58,373 nt of DNA from an uncultured Phascolarctobacterium sp. (GTDB lineage: Bacteria; Bacillota; Negativicutes; Acidaminococcales; Acidaminococcaceae), in NCBI RefSeq assembly GCF_905212365.1, contig NZ_CAJMEH010000005.1:1-58373 (forward strand). The letters run 5' to 3'. Below are positions 42,728 through 50,839 of this stretch, in pieces. A model generated the notes under the pieces. The model was not told where the DNA came from. It saw only the letters and a list, made by a program, of their open reading frames with translations, and made no database searches. Positions within the stretch are counted from its first letter, which is position 1, and the number at the start of each line of letters is the position of its first letter. The position numbers were made by a program, and so were the translations under genes.

Positions 42728-42784
42728 AAAAGCCGCTGTATAGCCAAATGCAATTCTGCCGTTGGCCGGTACAGCGGCTTTTTG
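42728..42784 (+). terminator. Second terminator after the RNA candidate
   Basis: AAAGCCGCTGTA (42729-42740) pairs exactly with TACAGCGGCTTT (42770-42781), with inner GCCAA/TTGGC, then TTTTTG. A second AGCCAAA (42742-42748) could compete with 42636-42642 for TTTGGCT. Confidence 0.8.
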
Positions 42785-42904
42785 TACCTTGAAAACTGAA
42801 AAGATTTTGCGCTTTGGAGTTTCGCTTTTACGTTTCCGGAGCGAAATGCTGCCAAAAAAATATTTGTCTGCATAATTTTGGCATTAGTGAAAGGGGTAAT
42901 ATTT

Positions 42905-43780
42905 ATGAACAACAATCTTTCGATTTACGCTTTTTCTTCCGCGCAAAAGCCCGAACTGCTTTATACGGTCAAGGGCTTCGGCAAGCTCAAGTATGCGCTT
43001 ATCAGAATCGCCGGGAGCTATAACCGGCTGCAGAAATTTTCTTTGACGCTGGATAATTTACTGCGTTTGCAGAAGCAAGTGCCGCAAATTGTGAAGAACC
43101 AACTGGAGCAGTTTACTCTATATAATTATCCTCAATGTCGCAAGGTGTATATCAATACTGCGGTCGACGGCGCGCTGCTGCAGCAGTTGGGTATGGAATC
43201 GGAGCAGAAATTTGATTTTCTTAGCCGTTCGCAAAAGCTGGAGCTTATGCTGGCGCATAAGGAAAGGTATTTGGAAACGCTGGCGGAGGAAAATGAGTTT
43301 TTGCAACAAGCATTACGGAGCTGCCTTGCTGATGCTTAAGCGGACTTTAGCAGATTAGGCTATGAACTTTTGTTGTATTATAATCGCGCTAAGCGGCAGC
43401 AGGCAAGGGAGGAGCTGTGTATTTTGCGACGTCAGCAGGAATACAGAGAAGTTTTTTTCGCAGAGGCGACGGGAGATACAAGCCCGGCATTGGAAAAGTA
43501 TCAGGAATGTCTGCATTTTGACGAACTGAAAGCGGTTTTGCGGGGATATTCTTTTGAGCAAGTGCGTAATTTTTCTATACGCCTGATGGCTGACGAGGTG
43601 CAATGCTGCTTTTGGCGTTCTAAAAATAAAGATAACAACCTCTCGACAATGGAACGACTGCTGCAAGAAGCAGCTGAAGCAAAATATGATTTTAGCGAAG
43701 CCAGGCTGCAGCTGGCCGTGCAGCGCGGCATTTGGGCTTTGCAAAACGGCGGTAAGGTTTATTGCCGGTTTGCCGCTTAA
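42905..43780 (+). pseudogene. Unknown gene interrupted by an in-frame TAA
   Basis: AAAGGGG precedes an ATG (42905) opening 144 codons (MNNNLSIYAFSSAQKPELLY ... LQQALRSCLADA) that end in TAA at 43337-43339. The same frame continues at once as ADFSRLGYELLLYYNRAKRQ and stays open for 146 codons to 43780. No ribosome site or ATG starts the second half. One 291-residue gene with a nonsense codon is the simplest reading; two genes are possible. The first half is helical with likely coiled coil near 100-140. I recognise no family. A TTTCGCT/AGCGAAA inverted repeat lies in the upstream region. Confidence 0.5.
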
Positions 43781-43805
43781 AGCTGCAAACGTAAATTTCT
43801 TCGCT

Positions 43806-43840
43806 ATGTGCAATTTTTTATGCGTTGGTTAAGCTATAAT
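43806..43840 (+). promoter_or_regulatory. Palindromic operator and promoter (copy C)
   Basis: ATGTGCAATTTTTTATGCGT (43806-43825) aligns without gaps to copy A, with six substitutions. TATAAT (43835-43840) is again 9 nt further on, and GC[A/G]TTxGTTxAGCTATAAT is shared with copy A. It drives the metallo-hydrolase gene. Confidence 0.65.
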
Positions 43841-43890
43841 ACTAAAAACAAGCAAATAGCAATACGATATAGAGAAAGGGAGGCAGAATT

Positions 43891-45105
43891 ATGGTAAAAA
43901 TTTTAACTCATAAAGAAACCGAGCGCATTGGCGGCGGCATTACTGAAATTCGCTGTCAAGGGCATCGTTTGATTTTGGATATGGGCGCGGAGCTGCCGTC
44001 CGACGCTTGGGGCGCAGGTGAAGCTAATGCTGCGTCGGAAGCAAATCCCAATATCGAGGGAGTTACTCAAGGCAAGGATGCTTGCGACGGCGTGCTGATT
44101 TCTCATTACCACGGCGACCACATCGGCTTGCTGCGGTATGTGCTGCCGGAAATTCCCGTTTATATGAGCAAGACTTGTCAGGAGATAAGCCTGTTCATCA
44201 AAATGAAGCTTAAAAATGCCGGGCTGCTGGCTGCGGACGATGCCAGCATTGAACGCTTAACTAACGCCCACGTTTTTTCGCAGCAGGATTTTGGCCAGGA
44301 TTTGCAAATTGGGCCGTTTACCGTGCGCCCCTTGCGGGTGGATCATTCCGCCTTTGACGCTTTGGCGTATCTTATTCTTGTGGATAATAAAAAAATTTTG
44401 TTTACGGGAGATTTTCGCAACCATGGGTATACTGGGAAACGCTTTTATGATGTGCTGCAAAAATATGTGGGCAAGGTGGACGTGCTTTTAATCGAGGGAA
44501 CGATGCTTGGCCGCACCGGTAACGAATACAGCGAAGTGGAGCTGGCGCAGGAAATGCTCAAGGTGTGCGCTGAGCATAAATATGTGCTTTATCTTGCGTC
44601 GTCCACAAATATCGACAGCCTTTGCAGTATGGCGTGGGCGGCAGAAGCAACAGGCAAGGGACTCGACATAGACGCAACGCAAAAAGAAATTTGTACAGTT
44701 ATCGCTAAAAATAGCCGCGCCGGTCTTTATAAAAAGCATTTTAATTTGCCGGCGGACGGACGCGAGGGCTTTGTAAAAGTTATACGTATGAAGGATTTGA
44801 CGTTAGCCAAGCGCTTTTACGAAAAATACGGCCGGGACAGCGTTTTAATTTATTCCTTGTGGGAGGGATATATAGACCGCACGCCGCAGCTCAAGGCGCT
44901 GAAGGAGCAATGGGGCGAACGCTTTCTGCCGCTGCACAGCGGCGGGCACGCTTCCGTGGAAACTATCAAGCGCACTTTGGAGCTGTGCGCCGGTGAAAAT
45001 ACGCTTATCGTTCCGATGCATACCAATTCTGTCGCTCAATTTCGGGAGCTGCCCTGCAAGGGTAAGGTGGCGGCTTTGCATCAGGGCTGGAGTTTGCAAT
45101 TTTAA
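43891..45105 (+). CDS. Beta-CASP/RNase J-like metallo-beta-lactamase-fold hydrolase
   Basis: A 404-residue MBL-fold protein. The metal site is SHYHGDHIGLL (HxHxDH), with the aspartate of ILFTGDFRNHG and a histidine in VDHSAFDA. The second half has beta-CASP features: YLASSTNIDSLCSMAWAAEA, HSGGHASVETIKRTLEL and IVPMHTNS, as in RNase J. It is shorter than true RNase J (about 550) and lacks its C-terminal domain. It is likely an RNA or DNA nuclease. AGGGAGG precedes the ATG. It shares the palindromic operator with the AAA+ and PD-(D/E)XK genes. Confidence 0.85.
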   Translation: MVKILTHKETERIGGGITEIRCQGHRLILDMGAELPSDAWGAGEANAASEANPNIEGVTQGKDACDGVLISHYHGDHIGLLRYVLPEIPVYMSKTCQEISLFIKMKLKNAGLLAADDASIERLTNAHVFSQQDFGQDLQIGPFTVRPLRVDHSAFDALAYLILVDNKKILFTGDFRNHGYTGKRFYDVLQKYVGKVDVLLIEGTMLGRTGNEYSEVELAQEMLKVCAEHKYVLYLASSTNIDSLCSMAWAAEATGKGLDIDATQKEICTVIAKNSRAGLYKKHFNLPADGREGFVKVIRMKDLTLAKRFYEKYGRDSVLIYSLWEGYIDRTPQLKALKEQWGERFLPLHSGGHASVETIKRTLELCAGENTLIVPMHTNSVAQFRELPCKGKVAALHQGWSLQF

Positions 45106-45122
45106 TTTACGGTTTTATTTAC

Positions 45123-45154
45123 GGAGGGAAGCAAGCGGCGCTTCCCTCCTTTTA
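45123..45154 (+). terminator. Terminator after the metallo-hydrolase gene
   Basis: GGAGGGAAGC (45123-45132) pairs exactly with GCTTCCCTCC (45140-45149) around 7 nt, then TTTTAC. Confidence 0.85.
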
Positions 45155-45183
45155 CTTTCATTTTACATGCTCTTGCTGCGGAT

Positions 45184-45246
45184 TTAACATTCCTCCTTTA
45201 CAATAAAGATAGTTCACAACTTATTGTACAAATGGAGGAATGTTAA
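45184..45246 (+). promoter_or_regulatory. Nested inverted repeat that encloses the ribosome site of the ugpB-like gene
   Basis: TTAACATTCCTCC (45184-45196) is the exact reverse complement of GGAGGAATGTTAA (45234-45246). Inside it TACAATAA pairs with TTATTGTA. The right arm contains the GGAGGAA ribosome site of the gene starting at 45249. As RNA this would hide the ribosome site; as DNA it could be an operator. Confidence 0.6.
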
Positions 45247-45248
45247 GC

Positions 45249-46238
45249 ATGAAGTTGAAAAAGATTTTGGCTGCGGGCATGGTCTCTTTGCTGGCAGCAG
45301 CGGCTTTGACGGGCTGCGGCGGCGAAAAGAAAAATGCAGACAGCGCTCAAAAGGTGCAGATTGAATACTGGCACGTAGCTGCCGAAAGCTTTGGCGGCGC
45401 TACCGTTAAAGAACTGGTGGCCGATTTTAACAAAACTCATCCGAATATCGAAGTCGTAGAAAAATATAATCCCGATATGTATAAGGGCTTGACACAAAAT
45501 TTGCAGGCTGCTATGGCCTCCGGCAAAAATCCCGACGTGGTGCAGATGGGCTATTTCTTCCTGGATTACGCTGCGGAAAATTTAAAGTATACCGATTTGA
45601 CCGTGGCCTTTAAAGAGGCAGGCGACGCTAATTTTATGCAGGACAATTTTTTGCCCAACGTTTTGAACCTGGCGCAGACTGAGGACGGTAAGCAGATAGG
45701 CTTGCCTTATTCCGTCAGCGTGCCGGTACTGTTTTATAATCCGGAAATTTTCCAAAAAGCCGGACTGGACCCCAACAAGCCGCCCCAAACCTGGGACAAG
45801 GTTATGGCTGACGCTAAACAAATCAAAGAAAAAACCGGCAATATGGGCTTCTTTATGCAGAAATACGCCGATAACTGGACGCAGCAGGGCTTAATCGAAT
45901 CCAACGGCGGGCAAATGCTGAAAAAAGTAAACGGCAAAACCGTCGTCGGCTTTGATACTCCGGAGGCTGCGCAGGCTTACCAAATGCTGGCCGATATGGT
46001 GAAGGACGGCAGCGGGCTGCACGCTACCAATATTTTAGGCCATGTGGTGCGGCGTTTTACCGCCTTCTACCGTTCGGCGCTGTTTTTGCCGTCCACTCTG
46101 TCTTTGGCTGTTGCCAGTATTCTTTTTCTGTGGATTTACAATCCGCTGGCCGGGCCGCTGCATATTGTGCTGAGCTGCTTTTCCTTAAGCTCGCCGCGCC
46201 CAGCAGGCCATGGAGATTTTACATTTAGAGGGCTATGA
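45249..46238 (+). pseudogene. ugpB-like binding protein fused by deletion to permease debris
   Basis: The first ~260 codons are a lipoprotein binding protein of the sugar/glycerol-3-phosphate type: lipobox ALTGC, QIEYWHVAAESFGGATVKEL, GKNPDVVQMGYFFLD, GLPYSVSVPVLFYNPEIF. It should be about 420 residues. Near 46035 the frame enters RRFTAFYRSALFLPSTLSLA and SILFLWIYNPLAGPLH, which is internal sequence of a UgpA-type permease. It then ends in out-of-frame residues. An internal deletion joined the two genes. The product cannot be a working transporter part. Start 45249 follows GGAGGAA by 8 nt. Confidence 0.8.
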
Positions 46239-46935
46239 AAATAAAAAGACTCACGAGCTGAGCGGCGGCCAAAAGCAGCGCGTTGCTCTGTGCCGCGCTT
46301 TAGTCAAGCAGTCGCCCTACTTTTTGCTGGACGAGCCCTTATCAAATCTGGACGCCAAGCTGCGGCAGAGAGCGCGGACGGAGCTGGTGAAGCTGCACGA
46401 AATGTTTAAGCCTACCATGGTCTACGTTACCCACGACCAAATAGAAGCCATGACTGTGGCGCACCGCATTGCGGTTATGCATCAGGGCTGCATTCAGCAA
46501 ATCGATACGCCGTATAATATTTATCATCATCCTGCGAATACCTTTGTCGCCGGGTTTATTGGTCAGCCGGCTATGAATATTCTGCTTGCGGAGGTGCTGA
46601 ACGGTATGCTGATTGCAGGGCAATGCGCCATGCGGCTGCCTCAGGATAAGCCGGCACTTATCGGCACGCGCGGTAAGGCTTTGTTCGGCCTGCGCCCGGA
46701 GGCTTGCCAGCCGCGCTTTGATAGTGGTATGATAAACGGTAAGGTAGATTTCGTGGAAAACACCGGTAATTTGAAAACAGCCGCGCTGCATTTGGCGGAC
46801 GGTTCTGTTTTTTATCTGCAATGCAGCGACCCAAGCGTCGATTTACGAGCTGTGCGCGGCTTTGATTTTGCTTGGGAGAACGTGTGCCTGTTCGATGCGG
46901 ATACGGGAATCAATTTGGAGCTGGGAGGTAAGTAA
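46210..46935 (+). pseudogene. ugpC/malK-like ABC ATPase lacking its N-terminus
   Basis: It begins at MEILHLEGYENKKTHELSGG, that is, just before the signature motif LSGGQKQRVALCRALVK. Walker B (YFLLDEPLSNLDAKLR), the switch histidine (VYVTHDQIEAMT) and the MalK-type regulatory domain are present. Walker A and the Q-loop, about 130 residues, are missing. It is joined to permease debris upstream, so the deletion removed the end of ugpA, ugpE and the start of ugpC. An ATPase without Walker A cannot bind ATP normally. Confidence 0.8.
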
Positions 46936-47445
46936 ATGCGCTTTGAGGTCAGCGACCTGCTTTTTGCAGGCTTTACAAAAAATGCTTTGCGTTCCTTGCC
47001 GCCGGAGTACGGCATTGAATTTTTTTATGAATTTGGCAAGGACTATTATTGGGATGAAGAAACGGCTGCCTGGGGACGGCGGGAGCTGTCCGTCCACGGG
47101 CCCTGCGTGGCCGTTAATCTGTCCGACGCTAACGATGTGCATTACCTGGAAGCGTTTAAAGCGACGCTGGCTTATGCGGCTAAAATTAAAGCTGGCTTTG
47201 TGGTGGCGCATACCAACGAGGGCTGGCAGGGCGATAAGCTTCAGACGCAGTTGCTGGTACGGCGCCGTTTAGGCGAGCTGCTGGAGCTGGCTGCCGGATA
47301 TAATGTGCGGCTGCTTATTGAAAACGTGGGCCTGCGGACAAAGGGCAACGTGCTGTTTAATTTTGAGGAATATCTGGCGCTGAATGAAGAAAAGGAGCTG
47401 GCGCAGCGCGCCGGCTCTTTGCTTTTTTGTCAAAGTGGATTATAA
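46936..47445 (+). pseudogene. Sugar phosphate isomerase/epimerase-like TIM barrel, C-terminally truncated
   Basis: About 160 residues of an AP-endonuclease-2/xylose isomerase-like barrel: YGIEFFYEFGKDYYW, ELSVHGPCVAVNLSD, IKAGFVVAHTNEG, YNVRLLIENVG. The family is usually 250-280 residues. After NFEEYLALNEEKEL the sequence no longer fits and stops before the lipase leader, so the catalytic second half is lost. GGAGGTAAGTAA precedes the ATG, which directly follows the ATPase stop. It belonged to the same collapsed operon. Confidence 0.65.
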
Positions 47446-47488
47446 TAAAAATAAGTATCGATTAGTTGGCGTGAACAGGGGGTGCGTT

Positions 47489-48871
47489 ATGAAAAAGCTG
47501 TGCAGAATTTGTTTGTTATTATTATCCTTGTTGCTGGGGGCTGCGTCGGCGCTGGCGGCTGTGCCGAACGTCAGCCGGGAATATGTCGACAAATATTTTA
47601 CGACCGTCGCGGCGGCGTCGTGCCTGGGCGTATATTTGCCGGACAGCTCGACGGAATTCAGCTATCTGCGCAGCTACGGCTGGGAGCTGGCGCCGCAGAC
47701 CTATTCTGAAGATAAAGTGGAAACGAATTTCGTTATCGCACGTAATTATTTTCCTGAGCTGCAAAAGCGCGTTTTCTTAGTCACCTTTCGCGGCAGCGCC
47801 AGCAAAAAGGATTGGGGCGTCAACCTGCAAACGCAGAAGGTAAATTTTGGCGGCGCGGATTTGACTTCGATGGAGGCTTTGGCCGCGAAGCCTTTGCGGG
47901 AAAAAGCGCCGGCTGTACACGAGGGATTTAACAGCTATGTGAATGCGGTGCTGCGCAGCTCCGTACTGGATGAAGCCGGTAAACTCAAAGGCGTGTTTAA
48001 AGCGGCGGCGGAGGACGGCGACGCTTATCTCGTTTTGTCGGGGCATAGTTTGGGCGGCGCGGCGGCGACGCTGCTGGGCGAGCGCCTGGTTAGCTTGGGC
48101 TTGCCTAAGGAAAAATTTATCGTCGTTACCTTTGGCGCTCCTGCCGTGGGCAACGAGGAATTTGTCCAGGAGTACGGCGAGACCGTTAATTTGCTGCGCA
48201 TAACCAATACTGCCGACCCGGTGCCGGGCAGTCTGCAAACTTTTTTCGGCGGCTATAAGCAGTTTGGGAAGCATATTAAATACAGATTGTCGCCTAAATT
48301 GAGCAGTATGCAGCACGATATGGCGATGTATTTTGATTACAGCGTCAGCGAATTGTATAAGGCGTTTGATAAAGAGGTGGAGCAGGGACATCTATATCCT
48401 GTGCCGGATACGAAAGTAACGGAGGGTGAGCCGGTGGTGGCGCTGTGGATTAACGAGGCCGCGCGGCTGCATAAGGTGGCGACGGTTGTGGATTTGAAAC
48501 GGTTTTTGACCGACGAGTATAAGCGGATGCTGCCTTCATATGTAGTGATGGATAAGGCGCTGGGTCAGGAGGCTTATGCGGAGCAGGATATTGTGCAGCT
48601 GAGCCGTTATGCAGGCGCGGATTATATTTTGATTTGCGGCATCGACGGCAGCCGTCAGCGCAATGACAGCGGCTGGTATTTAACTTTGGAGCAGGCGCTG
48701 TTCGATAAGCAGGGAAGGATGTTGTCCATGAGCAGTTTGGGGCGCAAGGTAGCGCCGGGCGTGGGCAATATTCAGGCGGCCGGTGAAAATCTGGTGGAGG
48801 CCGGCCGGGAGCTGCATAAGCAGCTGCCTTTCGTGCTTTTGCAGCGTGAAGCGCGTTTGTCGCAAGAATAA
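47489..48871 (+). CDS. Secreted class 3 lipase with extra C-terminal domain
   Basis: A 460-residue protein with a signal peptide (MKKLCRICLLLLSLLLGAAS). The lipase domain (about 40-290) has LVTFRGSASKKDWGVNLQ, the nucleophile elbow LSGHSLGGAAATLLGE, TFGAPAVGN and a DPVPG block with the catalytic aspartate. The last ~130 residues are a separate alpha/beta domain (VVMDKALGQEAYAEQDIVQL, GADYILICGIDGS) resembling CsgG/LpoB/TolB-N-like domains; that assignment is tentative. AGGGGGTG precedes the ATG at 47489. Confidence 0.82.
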   Translation: MKKLCRICLLLLSLLLGAASALAAVPNVSREYVDKYFTTVAAASCLGVYLPDSSTEFSYLRSYGWELAPQTYSEDKVETNFVIARNYFPELQKRVFLVTFRGSASKKDWGVNLQTQKVNFGGADLTSMEALAAKPLREKAPAVHEGFNSYVNAVLRSSVLDEAGKLKGVFKAAAEDGDAYLVLSGHSLGGAAATLLGERLVSLGLPKEKFIVVTFGAPAVGNEEFVQEYGETVNLLRITNTADPVPGSLQTFFGGYKQFGKHIKYRLSPKLSSMQHDMAMYFDYSVSELYKAFDKEVEQGHLYPVPDTKVTEGEPVVALWINEAARLHKVATVVDLKRFLTDEYKRMLPSYVVMDKALGQEAYAEQDIVQLSRYAGADYILICGIDGSRQRNDSGWYLTLEQALFDKQGRMLSMSSLGRKVAPGVGNIQAAGENLVEAGRELHKQLPFVLLQREARLSQE

Positions 48872-48886
48872 ATGGGGGAAGCCGTT

Positions 48887-49534
48887 ATGGATTTACAAGC
48901 ATTGGAACAGGAACTGAAAGTCTGCCAAAGCTGCCCGCTGCGCGGGGACGCTATTGCGCCGGTGGGCTGGTACGGCGATCCTCATAGTCCCATAGTTTTT
49001 GTGGGCGAGGGACCCGGCGGTGTGGAGGATGATTACGGCTGTCCGTTGATTGGCCCTTCGGGACAGCTACTGGATAAAGCGTTGTGGGCCGTAAAAATGA
49101 CTAGGGACAGAGTGCTGACGACCAATGTCATTAAATGCCGTCCTAAAAATAACCGCACGCCGGATATTGCCGAGGCGGATTTTTGCGCAAAAATGTGGCT
49201 GGAGCGGGAGCTGGAAATTATTCAGCCAAAGGTAGTGGTGGCTTTGGGCAGCGTGGCGCTGCACTTTTTAGGTAATCCCAATATGCGCATCACTCGCGAC
49301 CGCGGCCAATGGTTCCGCACGCGACAGGGCTTTGACTGCATTGCGACTTATCACCCGGCTTATCTGCTGCGGCTGACGGGCAAGCAGCTGGTGGCGGCTA
49401 AGTGGGACGTTTTCCATGATTTGGAGGCCGCGCGGGCAAGGACGCTGCAGCTCGCGCCTGACAGCCAGCTGATGTCCGAGGAAAAGACGGATTTATTCAA
49501 GCTTTTCAAAAAGCGGGTCAACGATTATTTGTAA
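48887..49534 (+). CDS. Family 4/5-type uracil-DNA glycosylase
   Basis: About 215 residues. The FeS-type cysteines are CQSCPLRGDA near the N-terminus and CRPKNNRTPD plus a nearby DFCAKMW. The uracil pocket motif is GEGPGGVEDDYGCPLIGPSG, and the late catalytic block is ATYHPAYLLR. It removes uracil from DNA. GGGGGAA fits the ATG at 48887 better than the one at 48872, which abuts the lipase stop. Confidence 0.9.
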   Translation: MDLQALEQELKVCQSCPLRGDAIAPVGWYGDPHSPIVFVGEGPGGVEDDYGCPLIGPSGQLLDKALWAVKMTRDRVLTTNVIKCRPKNNRTPDIAEADFCAKMWLERELEIIQPKVVVALGSVALHFLGNPNMRITRDRGQWFRTRQGFDCIATYHPAYLLRLTGKQLVAAKWDVFHDLEAARARTLQLAPDSQLMSEEKTDLFKLFKKRVNDYL

Positions 49535-49626
49535 AAGGCTCAGGCTTTTAAGCGGCGCTGTTGCTGATGCAGTCTGCTTTGAATTTTAGCGGAATACTAC
49601 GCACAAGAAAATTTATAATGAAATCA

Positions 49627-49660
49627 AACTTCGGCGTACTGGCTTTTTCAGTGTGCCGAA
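49627..49660 (+). terminator. Terminator after the uracil-DNA glycosylase gene
   Basis: AACTTCGGC (49627-49635) pairs with GCCGAAGTT (49645-49653), then TTATTTTT. Confidence 0.8.
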
Positions 49661-50016
49661 GTTTTATTTTTGGAAAAAAGCGGCGAGCGATAAAATAATC
49701 TGTACTTTGAAAACATATTATGCCGCTAAGAATAAGTATTTGATATATGATGCGGCGGACGTTATTATGAAAACAATTGTAATTATAGCGATAAAGTAAG
49801 AAAAAGTCGAATTTTGCAGAAGCCGCGTTCTTTTAGCTTTCCTATCGCGAAACGCGAGGGGAAAAGAAGGTTCGTTATAAAAATACGCTGCGCAAATTTT
49901 GACGATATTTTACAAGATGCCTGGTGGCAGAAAGGTATACAATAAAGAATATGCAGATATAGCCTGGCGACAGCTTTACAGACTACATTTTTGCTTAAAA
50001 GAAGGGAGGCGGGGCC
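49661..50016. other. Intergenic stretch without a supported gene
   Basis: About 350 AT-rich nt. GCGCAAATTTT (about 49891-49901) recalls half of the 41163 operator, but the other arm and the 9 nt -10 box are missing. GGTATACAATAAAG near 49934 could contain a weak -10 for the AraC gene. No convincing coding frame was found. Confidence 0.4.
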
Positions 50017-50838
50017 GTGAAGCAAGGCAGCCGCACGATACGTTACGACGAACAGCTGCATTTGGAGGCTTACAGCTTTGAGGGCGTGGCCCAGAGCTTT
50101 CCCCAGCATTTTCACGCTTACTATGTGTGGGGCTATGCGGCGCAGGGTGAGCGGCTGCTGACCTGCTGCGGCAAGCGGCTGACGCTGGCGGCTGGGGATA
50201 TTGTTTTATTTAATCCGGGGGACGGCCACGGCTGCGTGCAAAGCTCGGAAGCGGCGCTGCATTATTTGGCGCTGAACGTGCCGCCGGAAACTATGGCGCG
50301 GCTGGCGCAGGAACTTACCGGCTCGGAGCAGCTGCCGCGTTTTGCGCCTGCGGTAGTCGGCGACAAAGAGGCCGCCTATTATCTGTGCTCGCTGCACGCT
50401 TTGATTATGAACGGAGCGCAGGCTTTTGCCAGAGAGGAGGCGCTGCTGCTGTTGGCGTCGCTGCTCCTGGAGCGTTACGGCGCGGCGTCCTGCCCTGCGG
50501 CTGCGGCCAGCGATACGGCAGTGGAAAAGGCCTGCACGTATATGCAGGAGCATTTTGCCCGGCGTCTGACGCTGGAAAATATCTGCCGGGCGGCCGGGCT
50601 CAGCAAATCCTCGCTGCTGCGCAGCTTTACGCGGGCCAAGGGCGTTACGCCCTACCGTTATTTGCAGACCGTGCGCGTAAGCCGGGCGCAGAAGCTTTTA
50701 GAGAGCGGAGAAGCGCCTGCGGCGGCCGCACTGCTGACGGGCTTTGCCGACCAAAGCCATTTTACCAATACCTTTACCAATTTTATCGGGCTGACGCCGG
50801 GCAGCTACCGGGAAATGTTTTTGAAAGCGGGGCGGTAA
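50017..50838 (+). CDS. AraC-family transcriptional regulator
   Basis: A 273-residue activator. The N-terminal cupin-like sensing domain has FPQHFHAYYVWGYAAQGE and LAAGDIVLFNPGDGHGC, as in the LysE-linked AraC subgroup. Two helix-turn-helices lie at about 175-265 (LTLENICRAAGLSKSSLLRS; GFADQSHFTNTFTNFIGLTP). The start is a GTG at 50017 behind GGGAGG. An EamA-type exporter gene begins 2 nt after its stop, so it probably controls that exporter. Confidence 0.9.
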   Translation: MKQGSRTIRYDEQLHLEAYSFEGVAQSFPQHFHAYYVWGYAAQGERLLTCCGKRLTLAAGDIVLFNPGDGHGCVQSSEAALHYLALNVPPETMARLAQELTGSEQLPRFAPAVVGDKEAAYYLCSLHALIMNGAQAFAREEALLLLASLLLERYGAASCPAAAASDTAVEKACTYMQEHFARRLTLENICRAAGLSKSSLLRSFTRAKGVTPYRYLQTVRVSRAQKLLESGEAPAAAALLTGFADQSHFTNTFTNFIGLTPGSYREMFLKAGR

Positions 50839-50839
50839 T

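Noticed and set aside
42532..42784. T-box or other known amino-acid riboswitch
   Set aside because: No AGGGTGG-type T-box core, no specifier loop pattern, and the downstream gene is not a tRNA synthetase or transporter.
43340..43780. Second half of the split gene as an independent TTG-started gene
   Set aside because: No ribosome site precedes the TTG at 43370, and the reading frame is open right back to the TAA and continues the upstream gene's frame.
49891..49910. GCGCAAATTTT before the AraC gene as a fourth operator copy
   Set aside because: The right arm is missing and no -10 hexamer lies 9 nt away.
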